Below the pieces are notes generated by a model. That model was given only the letters and a program-made list of their open reading frames with translations. It was not told where the DNA came from and made no database searches. Both the position numbers and the translations under genes were made by a program. Source: Amedibacillus dolichus DSM 3991 (GTDB lineage: Bacteria; Bacillota_I; Bacilli_A; Erysipelotrichales; Erysipelotrichaceae). From it: a stretch of DNA of 44,434 nucleotides. The stretch lies in contig NZ_DS483467.1 in NCBI RefSeq assembly GCF_000154285.1, positions 1 through 44,434 on the forward strand, read 5' to 3'. Numbering within the stretch: the stretch's first letter is position 1; each line of letters opens with the position of its first letter. Shown one piece after another: positions 33,997 through 42,569 of the stretch.

Positions 33997-34030
33997 AAAA
34001 CGTGCAAAGCAAATGCGATGTGCGTTTTTT
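33997..34030 (+). terminator. Terminator of the importer operon
   Basis: AAAACGTGCA (33997-34006) pairs with TGTGCGTTTT (34019-34028) with two G-T pairs, followed by more T. The 230 bases after it are AT-rich, with a TATAAT at about 34237 as likely -10 for the nuclease gene. Confidence 0.75.
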
Positions 34031-34263
34031 AAACTTTATAGGCTGTATTTTAATAATAAAAGCATTATGCCAAAAAAAGATTGCATAAAAATACGAAGAA
34101 ATTGAAGAATAGGCATTAAAAAATGTATGGTGTATGACTTTATTTACCTTATAGCCATTTGTTTTTAGTGTTTATTTAACAATCAGCTGATTTCAATATT
34201 TTAGAAATCCTTTCTATGCGTTGGCAAAAGAAATGGTATAATAGATAGGAAGTGAGGGATAAC

Positions 34264-34887
34264 ATGAAAAAATTATTGCTAGTTTGTATGCTGTTTGCAA
34301 TATCTGTGATGAGCTTGCAAGCCAATACGCGAGAAGAAGCAGAGCTTGTAAAATGTGTAGATGGAGATACAACTCATTTGAAAGTCGGAAATGAAGTGTT
34401 AAAGGTTCGCTATTTAGCTATTGATACTCCGGAATATACCAAGGAAAAGGAGCCTTATGGCAAAGAGGCAAGTGAATGTGTGTGTAAGCTATTGAGCGAG
34501 GCTGATAAAATCGAATTGGAATATGATGATGGCAGTGAAAAGACAGATAAGTACGGTCGTACGTTAGCTTGGGTTTATGCTGATGATCGCCTAGTTCAAA
34601 TGGAGTTGGTTCAGCAAGGGCTTGCTGAGGTGAAATATATTTACGGTGATTATGCTTATACCGATGATTTGCAAAAAGCCCAAAAAGCTGCGCAGGCAGA
34701 TAAGCTTAATATATGGAGCAATCAGTCCTATGAGGAAAAAGGCGCGAAGGAGAAGGCGATGCTCGGTATAGGAGGAGGCGTTTTATTGATTGTCGCAGGC
34801 TTGCTTTTTGCGAAAAATAAATCCCAAAGAAAACGTATGATAAAAAAAGGTATGCGCAAAATTTCGCAAAACAGTAAAAAGCACTAA
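34264..34887 (+). CDS. Membrane-anchored thermonuclease-like protein (SNase domain)
   Basis: This 207-residue protein has an N-terminal signal segment (1-21), a staphylococcal nuclease domain (about 25-152), a second hydrophobic segment (about 167-183) and a strongly basic tail. Active-site residues of staphylococcal nuclease are matched: Asp35 (VDGDT), Arg49, Asp54-Thr55 and Glu57 (AIDTPEY), and Arg99 (DKYGRT). The calcium-dependent nuclease should therefore be active outside the membrane while remaining tethered to it. ATG 34264 follows GTGAGGG; a GTG at 34252 is less likely. Confidence 0.88.
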   Translation: MKKLLLVCMLFAISVMSLQANTREEAELVKCVDGDTTHLKVGNEVLKVRYLAIDTPEYTKEKEPYGKEASECVCKLLSEADKIELEYDDGSEKTDKYGRTLAWVYADDRLVQMELVQQGLAEVKYIYGDYAYTDDLQKAQKAAQADKLNIWSNQSYEEKGAKEKAMLGIGGGVLLIVAGLLFAKNKSQRKRMIKKGMRKISQNSKKH

Positions 34888-34889
34888 AA

Positions 34890-34918
34890 AAGAGATGCGG
34901 GTTTCTTGCATCTCTTAT
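34890..34918. terminator. Bidirectional terminator between nuclease and flavodiiron genes
   Basis: AAGAGATGC (34890-34898) pairs with GCATCTCTT (34908-34916), with A residues on the left and T residues on the right. The stop codon of the minus-strand gene overlaps the stem. Confidence 0.85.
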
Positions 34919-36123
34919 TTTTCTGCTTCGTTTTTTAACTGCTCGGCAATATTTTTTCCAAGTTCCATTAGTTTATCTAGATCTTCTTCGCTTGGAGTGT
35001 AGTTCTGTGTCAATACTTCATCACTCAATAGGGTTAAACCGGCTTTTGTCAAGCGTTCATTGATCATAGCAGTAACGCCTTGGAACCAACCGTAAGAGCC
35101 AAAGCCAAGTGCTTTTTTATTTTTTACTTTACAGCTAGCCAAGCGTTCAAGGAAGCCGGCAATACTTCCTGCCATGGCATTGTTATAGTTTCCACTACCG
35201 ACTAGTATTGCTTTTGCGTCAAGAATTTCTTTCATTAACACAGCCGGAGAAGTGGTTGAACATTGATATACCTTTACACAAATACCGTTGCGTCCCAACC
35301 CTTCCGCAAGAGCTTCTGCCATCATACGAGTGTGCTTCCAAATGCTTTCGTATACGATAACGACTTTATTTTGTGCTGTCATATTGGCAAAATCAGCATA
35401 AGCGGAAAGCATTTCCGGAATATAGCTACGCCATATAATTCCATGCGCAGGAGCAATAATATCAATGGTTAAATTCATTTCCTGAATCTGTTTTAATTTA
35501 TTAGCAACCTGTGTTCCATACGGCATTACGATATTGGCATAATAGTCTTTGGCACAGTCCAAACATTTCGCAAGTCCATGTGCATCGTCAAAAATATCAT
35601 AGCTGCAAATATGCTGCCCAAATGCATCGTTTGAGAAAACAACATTGGCTTTATCAATATATGTAAGCATATTATCCGGCCAATGGATCATCGGCATTTC
35701 TACGAAAGTCAAGGTATGTTTACCGATGCAAAGTGTATCAGCGGTTTTTACCTTACGATAATTGTAGTCTTGGAAATATTGCTTCAGCATGATATTTACA
35801 CCGGCATTGCTTGCATACGCTTTAGCATTTGGATAGCACTGCATAAACTTTATAAAGCCGCCGGAATGGTCAGGTTCTGCATGCTGAACAATAACGTTGT
35901 GGATAGGCTTATCACCGATAACAGAGCGAATGCGCTCCATCATGATATCAAAGAATTCTTCCTCAACAGTATCAATCAATGTGATTTCTTCATCAACAAT
36001 CAAATAGGAATTATAGGTCGTGCCTTCTGCGATTGGAAATAAATCACCGTGGAAATGACGACAGTTAAAATCGTGGACACCTACCCAATATACATTATCT
36101 TTTATTTGAATTGCTTTTTTCAT
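34915..36123 (-). CDS. A-type flavoprotein (flavodiiron protein, FprA-like)
   Basis: This 402-residue protein reduces oxygen to water or nitric oxide to nitrous oxide and protects anaerobes. The N-terminal metallo-beta-lactamase-like domain carries the di-iron ligands HAEPDH (His81, Glu83, Asp85, His86), His147 (MIHWPDN), Asp166 (FSNDAFG) and His227 (APAHGIIWR). From about residue 253 a flavodoxin domain follows (VVIVYESIWKHTRMM, VGSGNYNNAMAG) that binds FMN. AGGTGAT precedes the ATG. It has its own minus-strand promoter. No rubredoxin gene is adjacent, so its electron donor is elsewhere. Confidence 0.95.
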   Translation of the reverse strand: MKKAIQIKDNVYWVGVHDFNCRHFHGDLFPIAEGTTYNSYLIVDEEITLIDTVEEEFFDIMMERIRSVIGDKPIHNVIVQHAEPDHSGGFIKFMQCYPNAKAYASNAGVNIMLKQYFQDYNYRKVKTADTLCIGKHTLTFVEMPMIHWPDNMLTYIDKANVVFSNDAFGQHICSYDIFDDAHGLAKCLDCAKDYYANIVMPYGTQVANKLKQIQEMNLTIDIIAPAHGIIWRSYIPEMLSAYADFANMTAQNKVVIVYESIWKHTRMMAEALAEGLGRNGICVKVYQCSTTSPAVLMKEILDAKAILVGSGNYNNAMAGSIAGFLERLASCKVKNKKALGFGSYGWFQGVTAMINERLTKAGLTLLSDEVLTQNYTPSEEDLDKLMELGKNIAEQLKNEAEK

Positions 36124-36155
36124 TTATATCACCTCATATTATATTACTATATTTT

Positions 36156-36184
36156 ATTTTAATATGGTCGTAAAGGGTTGTCAA
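36156..36184 (-). promoter_or_regulatory. Promoter of the flavodiiron gene
   Basis: On the minus strand a perfect TTGACA (36179-36184) and TAAAAT (36156-36161) are separated by 17 bp. Confidence 0.65.
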
Positions 36185-36248
36185 TTCATTTGTCCTAGCC
36201 CGAAGGGTATTTCTTTTCACATATTTATGAAAATCAAGCGCTTTCCAT

Positions 36249-36276
36249 TTGAATTTCAAGCTTGAGGTAGTATAAT
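36249..36276 (+). promoter_or_regulatory. Promoter of nagA with palindrome in the spacer
   Basis: TTGAAT (36249-36254) and TATAAT (36271-36276) are spaced 16 bp. The perfect palindrome TCAAGCTTGA (36256-36265) lies between them, where a bound repressor would block RNA polymerase. Confidence 0.6.
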
Positions 36277-36304
36277 AGAAGTATCAGTAAGGAGGACTCT
36301 ACCA

Positions 36305-37444
36305 ATGATTATTCAGAGTAAACGAGTATGGGTTTTAGGACAGTTTCTAGAAGCTCAACTTGAATTAGAAAATGGTAAAATTAAAAATGTATTGGCTTAT
36401 GGAACAAAGCCGGTTGATAAGGATTATGGAGATAAGCGAATCGTTCCGGGCTTTATTGATATCCATACGCATGGTGCTTATGGTTTTGACACCAATGATG
36501 CCGAAGCAGATGGACTTCGTAATTGGATGAAAAATATTCCGGAGGAAGGTGTTACCGGTATTTGTCCAACAACGATTACACAAAGTGAAGAAGTATTGAC
36601 GGCAGCAGTTGCAAATGTTGCGAAAGTAGTTGAAGAAGGATATGAAGGTGCTGAAATTTTAGGTATCCACTTTGAAGGTCCGTATTTGGATATGGTTTAC
36701 AAAGGAGCACAGCCACAGCAACATATCTTAAAGCCAGATGTTGAACAGTTCAAACGTTATCAGAAAGCAGCAAACGGCTTGATTAAGGTTATTACAATGG
36801 CAACTGAGCAAGACGATGATTTCAAGCTTACGAAATATTGTGCGGAAAACGGAGTTGTAGTAAGCATTGGACATTCTGCTGCTACATATGAGGAAGCAAG
36901 TATGGCAATTGCCAACGGTGCAAAATCAATGACGCATATTTTCAACGGTATGACACCGTTCCATCATCGTAAACCGGGTCTTGTAGGTGCGGCAATGCGT
37001 TTCCGTGATACTTTCGGTGAAGTGATCTGTGATGGAAATCACTCTGAACCGGCTGCATTGAATGATTTGTTTATGTCTAAAGGACGTGATTATACAGTCA
37101 TGGTTACCGATGCCTTAATGGTTAAAGGACTTCCGGTTGGTACGAAGGTGTTGTTCGGTGGAAATGAAATCGAGCTATATCCAGATGGAAGTGCGCATCT
37201 TACAGATACCAAGGGTCTTGCAGGCTCTACCTTACGTATGAACGAAGGAATTAAAGTATTGGTGGAACGTGCTAATGTACCATTTGACTATGCTTTAAAT
37301 TCTTGTACATTAAATCCGGCACGCTTATTGGGCGTTGATGATCGCAAGGGTAAAATTGTTGCCGGATATGATGCGGATTTGGTTGTTTTAAATGATGACT
37401 ATTCCGTAGAAATGACATATCTAAAAGGGAAAGAAGCATTTTAG
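36305..37444 (+). CDS. nagA: N-acetylglucosamine-6-phosphate deacetylase
   Basis: NagA removes the acetyl group from GlcNAc-6-phosphate to give glucosamine-6-phosphate, which NagB (encoded at about 42 kb) then deaminates and isomerises. The 379-residue amidohydrolase has the metal motif IDIHTHGAYGFD (His54, His56), HFEGPYLD with the metal-binding Glu, GHSAATYEEA and THIFNGMTPFHHRKPG, and VTDAL with the catalytic Asp. AAGGAGG precedes the ATG. The gene forms a single unit closed by a terminator. Confidence 0.96.
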   Translation: MIIQSKRVWVLGQFLEAQLELENGKIKNVLAYGTKPVDKDYGDKRIVPGFIDIHTHGAYGFDTNDAEADGLRNWMKNIPEEGVTGICPTTITQSEEVLTAAVANVAKVVEEGYEGAEILGIHFEGPYLDMVYKGAQPQQHILKPDVEQFKRYQKAANGLIKVITMATEQDDDFKLTKYCAENGVVVSIGHSAATYEEASMAIANGAKSMTHIFNGMTPFHHRKPGLVGAAMRFRDTFGEVICDGNHSEPAALNDLFMSKGRDYTVMVTDALMVKGLPVGTKVLFGGNEIELYPDGSAHLTDTKGLAGSTLRMNEGIKVLVERANVPFDYALNSCTLNPARLLGVDDRKGKIVAGYDADLVVLNDDYSVEMTYLKGKEAF

Positions 37445-37456
37445 AAAAGATACTTG

Positions 37457-37486
37457 AAAGGCAGTCTATAAAGGCTGCTTTTTTTG
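37457..37486 (+). terminator. Terminator of nagA
   Basis: AAAGGCAGTC pairs with GGCTGCTTTT (one to two G-T pairs) around TATAAA, followed by a T run. Confidence 0.8.
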
Positions 37487-37921
37487 TTATATGTATTATG
37501 TAGGAAATGAAAGTACCGATTCATAGATGATATTAAATATTCCCTATATTTCCTTTGAATGTATTGCTGTTTGATATAGGCTATACATAGTGGATACGCT
37601 GTATTTACAATGCCATTTCAATGTAGTGGTAAAATAAGAAAAAGATTTGAATATATTTAGAACAGGAAGCTATGCCTTTAAAGACCATATCGTTTTATAG
37701 GAAAAATAAAAGATATTTTGTTATGGAACTTGTTTAGAAGCAGAAAATAGTAAAGTTTAAAATAGAAAAGGAAGATTTAAGGGAAAGGGTGCTACATATT
37801 TTTCTACGTGCGATAAGAAAAAGAATAAATAATAAGAAAAATAAGAAAAATGCAAAAATGTATTGTGAAATAGAAAAAGGAGGTATATACTTTAAATGTA
37901 GAGATAGAAAGGAGTGGCAGC
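37487..37921 (+). other. AT-rich gap before the NfeD/SPFH operon
   Basis: About 430 bases, the last 130 very A-rich on the plus strand. An AAGGAGG near 37877 is followed only by ATG-TAG (about 37896), so it has no reading frame. A second AGGAG just before 37922 serves the next gene. I see no clear RNA or gene here. Confidence 0.4.
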
Positions 37922-38299
37922 ATGTTTACGTGGATTAAGGGCAATGCATACACGTTGGTATTGACATTGTATCCTAATAATATTACGCTTAACAGTAGTG
38001 CAGCATCTTATTTTGAAGATGTACGATGGGCCATGATCGGATTGGATAAGGAAAATATGAAATTAGGAATTCGTCCGATCACCAAGCGTGAAATTGATCT
38101 TTGTTTAGTTTCTATGGACGAATTGCACAAAGTATCTGTTGGAAAAGGATATGCCAGAATCAGCAATAAGATGATCATGGAAGAAATCGGTAATATGATA
38201 AGCCAATCAATCAGCGGATTAAAAATCAATGCAGAGTATGATGAAAAGGAAAATATGTTGGTTGCGGACCTTTCTGAATTAACTGCTGGGAAGGGGTGA
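37922..38299 (+). CDS. Unknown protein upstream of nfeD
   Basis: This 125-residue protein is not one I recognise. It has no signal or membrane segment, starts with a beta-rich part (NAYTLVLTLYPNNITLNSSA) and then a helical part with conserved-looking KREIDLCLVSMDEL. AAAGGAG precedes the ATG. It lies 7 bases before an NfeD-type gene and is probably part of the same operon, so it may belong to membrane microdomain biology. Confidence 0.7.
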   Translation: MFTWIKGNAYTLVLTLYPNNITLNSSAASYFEDVRWAMIGLDKENMKLGIRPITKREIDLCLVSMDELHKVSVGKGYARISNKMIMEEIGNMISQSISGLKINAEYDEKENMLVADLSELTAGKG

Positions 38300-38306
38300 A
38301 AATAGT

Positions 38307-38735
38307 ATGGTATTTGTTTGGCTTGCGGTTTGTATCATAGCGATTTTGCTGGAATTGCTTACACCAACGGCATTGATTTCCATTTGGTTTGCGGTAGGCG
38401 GTGCAATCGGTATCTTGACTGCATGTATTGCTCTTCCTCTGTGGGTACAAATTACATGCTTTGTTATTGTGTCGATCGTAAGTATGCTGATTGTGCGACC
38501 AATTGCCGCTCGTTATTTACGTGGAAATATCGTTGCGACAAATGCGGATCGTTTTATCGGCGAAATAGCAATCGTAATTAAGCCGATCACAAAAGCGGAA
38601 TGGGGAGAAGTAAAGATCAGCGGGACACTTTGGCATGCGGTTTCAATCGAAGATGAAACGATTAAAGAGGGTGCTAAAGTAAAGATTGTTGCGATTGAGG
38701 GCGCTAAGCTGCTCGTTAGAAAAGTAGAAAAATAG
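38307..38735 (+). CDS. NfeD-family membrane protein
   Basis: This 142-residue protein has three hydrophobic helices (about 2-22, 26-42 and 47-64) followed by a C-terminal OB-fold domain (about 80-140, with DRFIGEIAIVIKPI, GEVKISGTLWHAV and EGAKVKIVAIEGAKLLV). This is the short NfeD type, lacking the protease domain. It is encoded just before an SPFH protein, the classic pairing for stomatin-like membrane microdomains. GGGGTGAAAA precedes the ATG. Confidence 0.92.
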   Translation: MVFVWLAVCIIAILLELLTPTALISIWFAVGGAIGILTACIALPLWVQITCFVIVSIVSMLIVRPIAARYLRGNIVATNADRFIGEIAIVIKPITKAEWGEVKISGTLWHAVSIEDETIKEGAKVKIVAIEGAKLLVRKVEK

Positions 38736-38755
38736 AAAAGAAAGAGGGTAAAAAA

Positions 38756-39694
38756 ATGAATATATTTACATTGCTGTTAACAATTCTTGTTGTAGGACTT
38801 TTTGTTGGAATATTAGCATATATTATTCGTATCGTACCACAGTCTAATGCTTATGTCGTTGAGCGTTTAGGGGCATATCATACAACGTGGAATACCGGTG
38901 TTCATCTCTTGTTTCCGTTTGTAGATCGCGTCGCTAATAAAACCACTTTAAAAGAGGTGGTCAAGGATTTTGCACCACAGCCGGTTATTACAAAGGATAA
39001 TGTAACGATGCAGATTGATACCGTAGTTTATTTTCAAATTACCGATCCTAAATTATATACGTATGGAGTTGTGGGACCGATCACCGCAATCGAGAATCTA
39101 ACCGCTACTACATTACGTAATATCATTGGTGATTTGGAGCTAGATGAAACCTTAACATCACGTGATATTATCAATACGAAAATGCGTGCGATTTTAGATG
39201 AGGCAACCGACCCATGGGGAATCAAAGTAAATCGTGTGGAAGTTAAAAATATTATTCCTCCTCGTGATATTCAAGAGGCGATGGAAAAGCAGATGCGTGC
39301 GGAACGTGAACGTCGAGAGTCTATCTTACGTGCAGAAGGAGAAAAACGCAGCAATATTTTAACCGCAGAGGGTGAAAAAGAAGCGATGGTGCTTCGTGCT
39401 AATGCAAAGAAGGAATCTATGATTGCGGAGGCAGAAGGTCAGGCACAGGCTATGGAACGAATTTATGAAGCACAGGCACGTGGTATTGAAATGATTAAGA
39501 ACGCAAATCCTACCAAAGAATATTTAAGCTTAAAAAGCTTAGAGACCTATGAGAAAATGGCAGATGGAAAGGCTACGAAGATCGTTGTGCCTAGTGAAAT
39601 ACAGAATATGGCCTCATTTTTAACAAGTGCGCGCGAAATTTTAGTTGATGATGCCGCAAAAGATGCTATGGATAATGTTTTAGGTAAGAAATAG
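38756..39694 (+). CDS. SPFH/band 7 (stomatin-like) protein
   Basis: This 312-residue protein has an N-terminal membrane segment (about 4-24), an SPFH domain (about 25-190, with IVPQSNAYVVERLGAYHTTW, LYTYGVVGPITAIENLTATT and WGIKVNRVEVKNIIPP), and a long coiled-coil rich in Glu and Ala (about 185-250, with REAILRAEGEK-like repeats). It should form oligomeric rings at the cytoplasmic membrane and pair with NfeD. The role in membrane organisation or protein quality control is known only in general. Confidence 0.95.
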   Translation: MNIFTLLLTILVVGLFVGILAYIIRIVPQSNAYVVERLGAYHTTWNTGVHLLFPFVDRVANKTTLKEVVKDFAPQPVITKDNVTMQIDTVVYFQITDPKLYTYGVVGPITAIENLTATTLRNIIGDLELDETLTSRDIINTKMRAILDEATDPWGIKVNRVEVKNIIPPRDIQEAMEKQMRAERERRESILRAEGEKRSNILTAEGEKEAMVLRANAKKESMIAEAEGQAQAMERIYEAQARGIEMIKNANPTKEYLSLKSLETYEKMADGKATKIVVPSEIQNMASFLTSAREILVDDAAKDAMDNVLGKK

Positions 39695-39750
39695 CAGTGA
39701 AATATAAAAAACGGTAGTTTTTATTGAAAAGAATCTTATATAGATTGAAT

Positions 39751-39796
39751 AGCAGATGATCATAAGGTTGTATACCTATCTATCATCTGCTTTCTT
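39751..39796 (+). terminator. Probable terminator of the NfeD/SPFH operon
   Basis: AGCAGATGAT (39751-39760) pairs perfectly with ATCATCTGCT (39782-39791), with an inner AGGT/ACCT stem, then TTTCTT. A second hairpin, ACAGC-ATATC-GCTGT followed by CTTTCC, lies at about 39837-39858. Confidence 0.6.
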
Positions 39797-39893
39797 AATG
39801 TCTATGATTGGTAAAAGTAAGATATATAAAGAAAAACAGCATATCGCTGTCTTTCCTTAGAAATTATTATATCATTTATGAAAGGGAGAAAGT

Positions 39894-39944
39894 ATGAAAA
39901 ATATTGAGGGATAATTTCATACAGCAAGTATTTCCTACTTGCTG
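39894..39944 (+). other. Micro-ORF followed by a perfect hairpin
   Basis: AAAGGGAG precedes ATG 39894, which opens a six-codon frame (MKNIEG, stop at 39912-39914). Eight bases later CAGCAAGTA (39922-39930) pairs perfectly with TACTTGCTG (39936-39944) around TTTCC. No T run follows. It could be a leader-peptide element or a small RNA, or chance. The rest of the 430-base gap before 40125 shows only the likely -10 TATAAT near 40052. Confidence 0.3.
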
Positions 39945-40124
39945 ACTATAGTATATAAAAAAATAGTATTTTAAATATGTAGAAACTATGTGAATTCATG
40001 TGATTATTCTAAGCATGAAACTGTATCTTTTCTGTATAGACACTTTGCGGTATAATAAATATGGAAGTGAGAAAGGTGATGGTTTGCTTATCTAGATATG
40101 CAATCATCATGTAAGGTAACTATG

Positions 40125-40922
40125 ATGAAGAAGAAAGCAATCTTTTTTGATATTGATTCTACATTGTATGCACATCGCATGCATGAAATTCCCCTAAGTG
40201 CTCAGCAAACGCTTTGGAAATTGAAAAAGCAGGGACATTATGTTGCGATTGCAACGAGTCGCTGTCGTTATGAAATTGCCAATTTACCTAAGTTTTTTCG
40301 CGAATTTCCATTTGATGGTTATATTTTCGATGGAGGTGCTTTGGCTATCGTGAATGGTAATGTTATCCATGCGCAGCCAATTGCCTTAGAAACCGTACAA
40401 AAGCTGGTGCAGCTATCAAGAAAACTAGACTTTGTATTGCGTTATTCAACCTTTGATGAGGATTATTATGATCGAAGAGTATCGCATAAAGTACGTGATT
40501 CTTTTTTTCATTTGTACTTAAATATGCCCTTAGTTAAGGAATATGAAAACGAAGAAACCTTTAATCTTTTAGCTTATGTGCATGATAAGAAGCATCGTAT
40601 GGCAATTCATGAATTGGAAGATGAATTTCTACTTACCAAGCATAGTGATGAGGTATATGAAATTACGGCTAAGGGTGTGGATAAAAGTGTTGGTGTGAAC
40701 GCTGCTTGCAGCTATTGGCAAATCCCTTTACAGGATACGATTTGTGTCGGAGACGGTGTGAATGATGTAAGAATGCTGGAAATGGCAGGTATCGGAATTG
40801 CCATGGGAAATGGTGATGAGCGTGCGAAAGCAGCTGCGGATATGATTTGTCCGGATATTGAAGAAAACGGAATTCAACAGGCTTTTGAAGCATTAGGAAT
40901 GCTAGAGGAGGAAAAAGAATGA
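40125..40922 (+). CDS. Cof-type HAD phosphatase
   Basis: This 265-residue HAD-superfamily hydrolase has the nucleophile motif FFDIDSTLY (DxD, with Ser where Gly is usual), the Lys of motif III near AKGVDKSVGVN, and motif IV GDGVNDVRMLEMAG. The large C2 cap of the Cof group lies between. It likely removes phosphate from a sugar phosphate or nucleotide. ATG 40125 gives 7-base spacing from AAGGT; the adjacent ATG 40122 is also possible. The mutarotase gene overlaps its end by 4 bases (ATGA), which hints at a sugar substrate. Confidence 0.9.
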   Translation: MKKKAIFFDIDSTLYAHRMHEIPLSAQQTLWKLKKQGHYVAIATSRCRYEIANLPKFFREFPFDGYIFDGGALAIVNGNVIHAQPIALETVQKLVQLSRKLDFVLRYSTFDEDYYDRRVSHKVRDSFFHLYLNMPLVKEYENEETFNLLAYVHDKKHRMAIHELEDEFLLTKHSDEVYEITAKGVDKSVGVNAACSYWQIPLQDTICVGDGVNDVRMLEMAGIGIAMGNGDERAKAAADMICPDIEENGIQQAFEALGMLEEEKE

Positions 40923-41782
40923 AACTGAAAAATGAACGCTATGAGGTTTGTTTTGTGGAAAAGGGAGGAGAAATCTTAAGCTTTACGGATCTGCAAAGCG
41001 GCTTGCAATATATGTGGCAGGGTGATGAAGCGTATTGGACAGGAAAAAACCCAACGCTTTTCCCGATCGTTGGGAATACATATTCTAAAACATACACAAT
41101 TGATGGTAAAGAATATGCTATGAAAAATCATGGTTTAATTCGTCAAATGAATTTAAAGTGTACCTATCAAGATGAACAAAAGCTAGTCATGAGCTTGGAT
41201 AGTGATGAGGAAACCTTGTCAAAGTATCCGTTTCCGTTTCATTATGAAATTGCTTATACACTTGTGGAAGATACTTTACATATTGATTATCGAATTACGA
41301 ATATCGGAGATCGGGTGATGCCCTTTATTTTCGGTCTACACCCAGGATTTCGCTGTCCGCTTTGTGAGGGAGAGAAATTTATCGACTATACATTAAAGTT
41401 TTCAAAACAGGAGAATGTAGAACAGGTGGTATTTGATCCAAGTGGGAAAGTTCCATATCATATGGAAAAGCGAAGCTTTGATACGTTACAATGCAGCTAT
41501 GAAGAAATTTCTAAATATGCAACGATAATTTATAAAGGAATAAAGAGTGATGAGGTTACCTTATCCGGTCCTAAGGGACATGGCGTTCGTATGAATATTA
41601 AGGATTTTCCGTATTTTGCCATTTGGACAGCCAAAACCGATGCACCGTTTATTTGCTTGGAGCCTTGGTATGGGCATGGGGATTTTTCGCCATTAGATGT
41701 TGATTTTTATGAGCGTGAGGATACACAACTATTACAGCCGCAAGAAACTTTTTCAACATCTTATAGCATTCAAGTGTTTTAA
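40919..41782 (+). CDS. Aldose 1-epimerase family protein (LacX-like)
   Basis: This 287-residue protein resembles galactose mutarotase in its LacX branch: LKNERYEVCFVEKGGEI at the start, FPIVGNTY, the family segment GLHPGFRCPL with the catalytic His, and CLEPWYGHGD with the catalytic Glu region. These enzymes interconvert alpha and beta anomers of aldoses. It is translationally coupled to the HAD phosphatase, and nagB follows 62 bases downstream with its own promoter. Confidence 0.9.
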   Translation: MKLKNERYEVCFVEKGGEILSFTDLQSGLQYMWQGDEAYWTGKNPTLFPIVGNTYSKTYTIDGKEYAMKNHGLIRQMNLKCTYQDEQKLVMSLDSDEETLSKYPFPFHYEIAYTLVEDTLHIDYRITNIGDRVMPFIFGLHPGFRCPLCEGEKFIDYTLKFSKQENVEQVVFDPSGKVPYHMEKRSFDTLQCSYEEISKYATIIYKGIKSDEVTLSGPKGHGVRMNIKDFPYFAIWTAKTDAPFICLEPWYGHGDFSPLDVDFYEREDTQLLQPQETFSTSYSIQVF

Positions 41783-41785
41783 TAT

Positions 41786-41813
41786 TTGAAAAATACAGTA
41801 TAAGCGGTATAAT
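41786..41813 (+). promoter_or_regulatory. Promoter of nagB
   Basis: TTGAAA (41786-41791) and TATAAT (41808-41813) are spaced 16 bp. The palindrome seen at nagA is not repeated here. Confidence 0.65.
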
Positions 41814-41844
41814 ATAGATAGCATGTAAGCAGGAGGAAAAATGA

Positions 41845-42561
41845 ATGAAAGTTATTGTAGTTAAAGATTATGATGCAGTAAGCAAAGAAGCATTTGAAGT
41901 TATGAAAGAAGTTGTAACCGGTAAGGAAGATGCTGTATTAGGTCTTGCGACCGGATCCAGTCCTATCGGATTATATGAAAATATGATTCAGGATCATAAA
42001 GAAAACGGAACAAGCTATGCAAAATGTCAGTCATTCAACTTAGATGAGTATGTGGGAATTGATCGCAATCACCCTGAATCTTATTGGACATTTATGCATA
42101 AAAACTTGTTCCATGGAATTGATTTACCGGAAGATAAGGTACATGTTCCTTATGGAAATACAAAGGAAGATTGCGAAGCCTATGAAAAGGCAATGGAAAA
42201 TGTCAGTGTAGATATTCAGGTTTTGGGAATCGGTGCAAATGGACACATCGGTTTTAATGAACCGGGAACACCATTTACTGAAGAAACACATATCGTAGAA
42301 TTAACGGAAAAGACACGTTCTGATAATGCACGTTTCTTTGATAACGATATTAACCAAGTACCTACACATGCGATTACCATGGGGATTGCGACAATCATGA
42401 AAGCAAAGAAAATTCTTTTGGTTGCGACCGGTGCAAACAAGGCAGATGCGGTTGCGGCAATGGTAAACGGACCGGTTGATCCTGTATGTCCGGCAAGTGT
42501 TTTACAAAATCACGCTGATGTTGTTGTTATCGTTGATGAAGCAGCGGCAGCAAAGCTTTAA
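41845..42561 (+). CDS. nagB: Glucosamine-6-phosphate deaminase
   Basis: NagB converts glucosamine-6-phosphate to fructose-6-phosphate and ammonia. The 238-residue protein is the short Bacillus-type form. It shows LATGSSPIGLYENM (phosphate binding), FNLDEYVGI with the catalytic Asp, GIGANGHIGFNEPG, and THAITMGIATIM. It starts at ATG 41845 behind AGGAGG; an ATG 4 bases earlier is out of frame. With nagA, 4.4 kb away, it completes entry of GlcNAc-6-phosphate into glycolysis. Confidence 0.97.
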   Translation: MKVIVVKDYDAVSKEAFEVMKEVVTGKEDAVLGLATGSSPIGLYENMIQDHKENGTSYAKCQSFNLDEYVGIDRNHPESYWTFMHKNLFHGIDLPEDKVHVPYGNTKEDCEAYEKAMENVSVDIQVLGIGANGHIGFNEPGTPFTEETHIVELTEKTRSDNARFFDNDINQVPTHAITMGIATIMKAKKILLVATGANKADAVAAMVNGPVDPVCPASVLQNHADVVVIVDEAAAAKL

Positions 42562-42569
42562 TTAGAAAG

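Noticed and set aside
36233-36246. Full catabolite-repression (cre) site at nagA
   Set aside because: Only 10 of 14 positions match the palindromic consensus and the left arm is missing; kept only as a half match.
37877-37901. Orphan AGGAGG site before the NfeD operon as a gene start
   Set aside because: The only start codon within reach is followed immediately by a stop (ATG-TAG).
40125-40922. Phosphoserine phosphatase for the serine pathway
   Set aside because: The protein has the large Cof-type cap and motif layout, and it is coupled to a sugar mutarotase, which points to a sugar phosphate.
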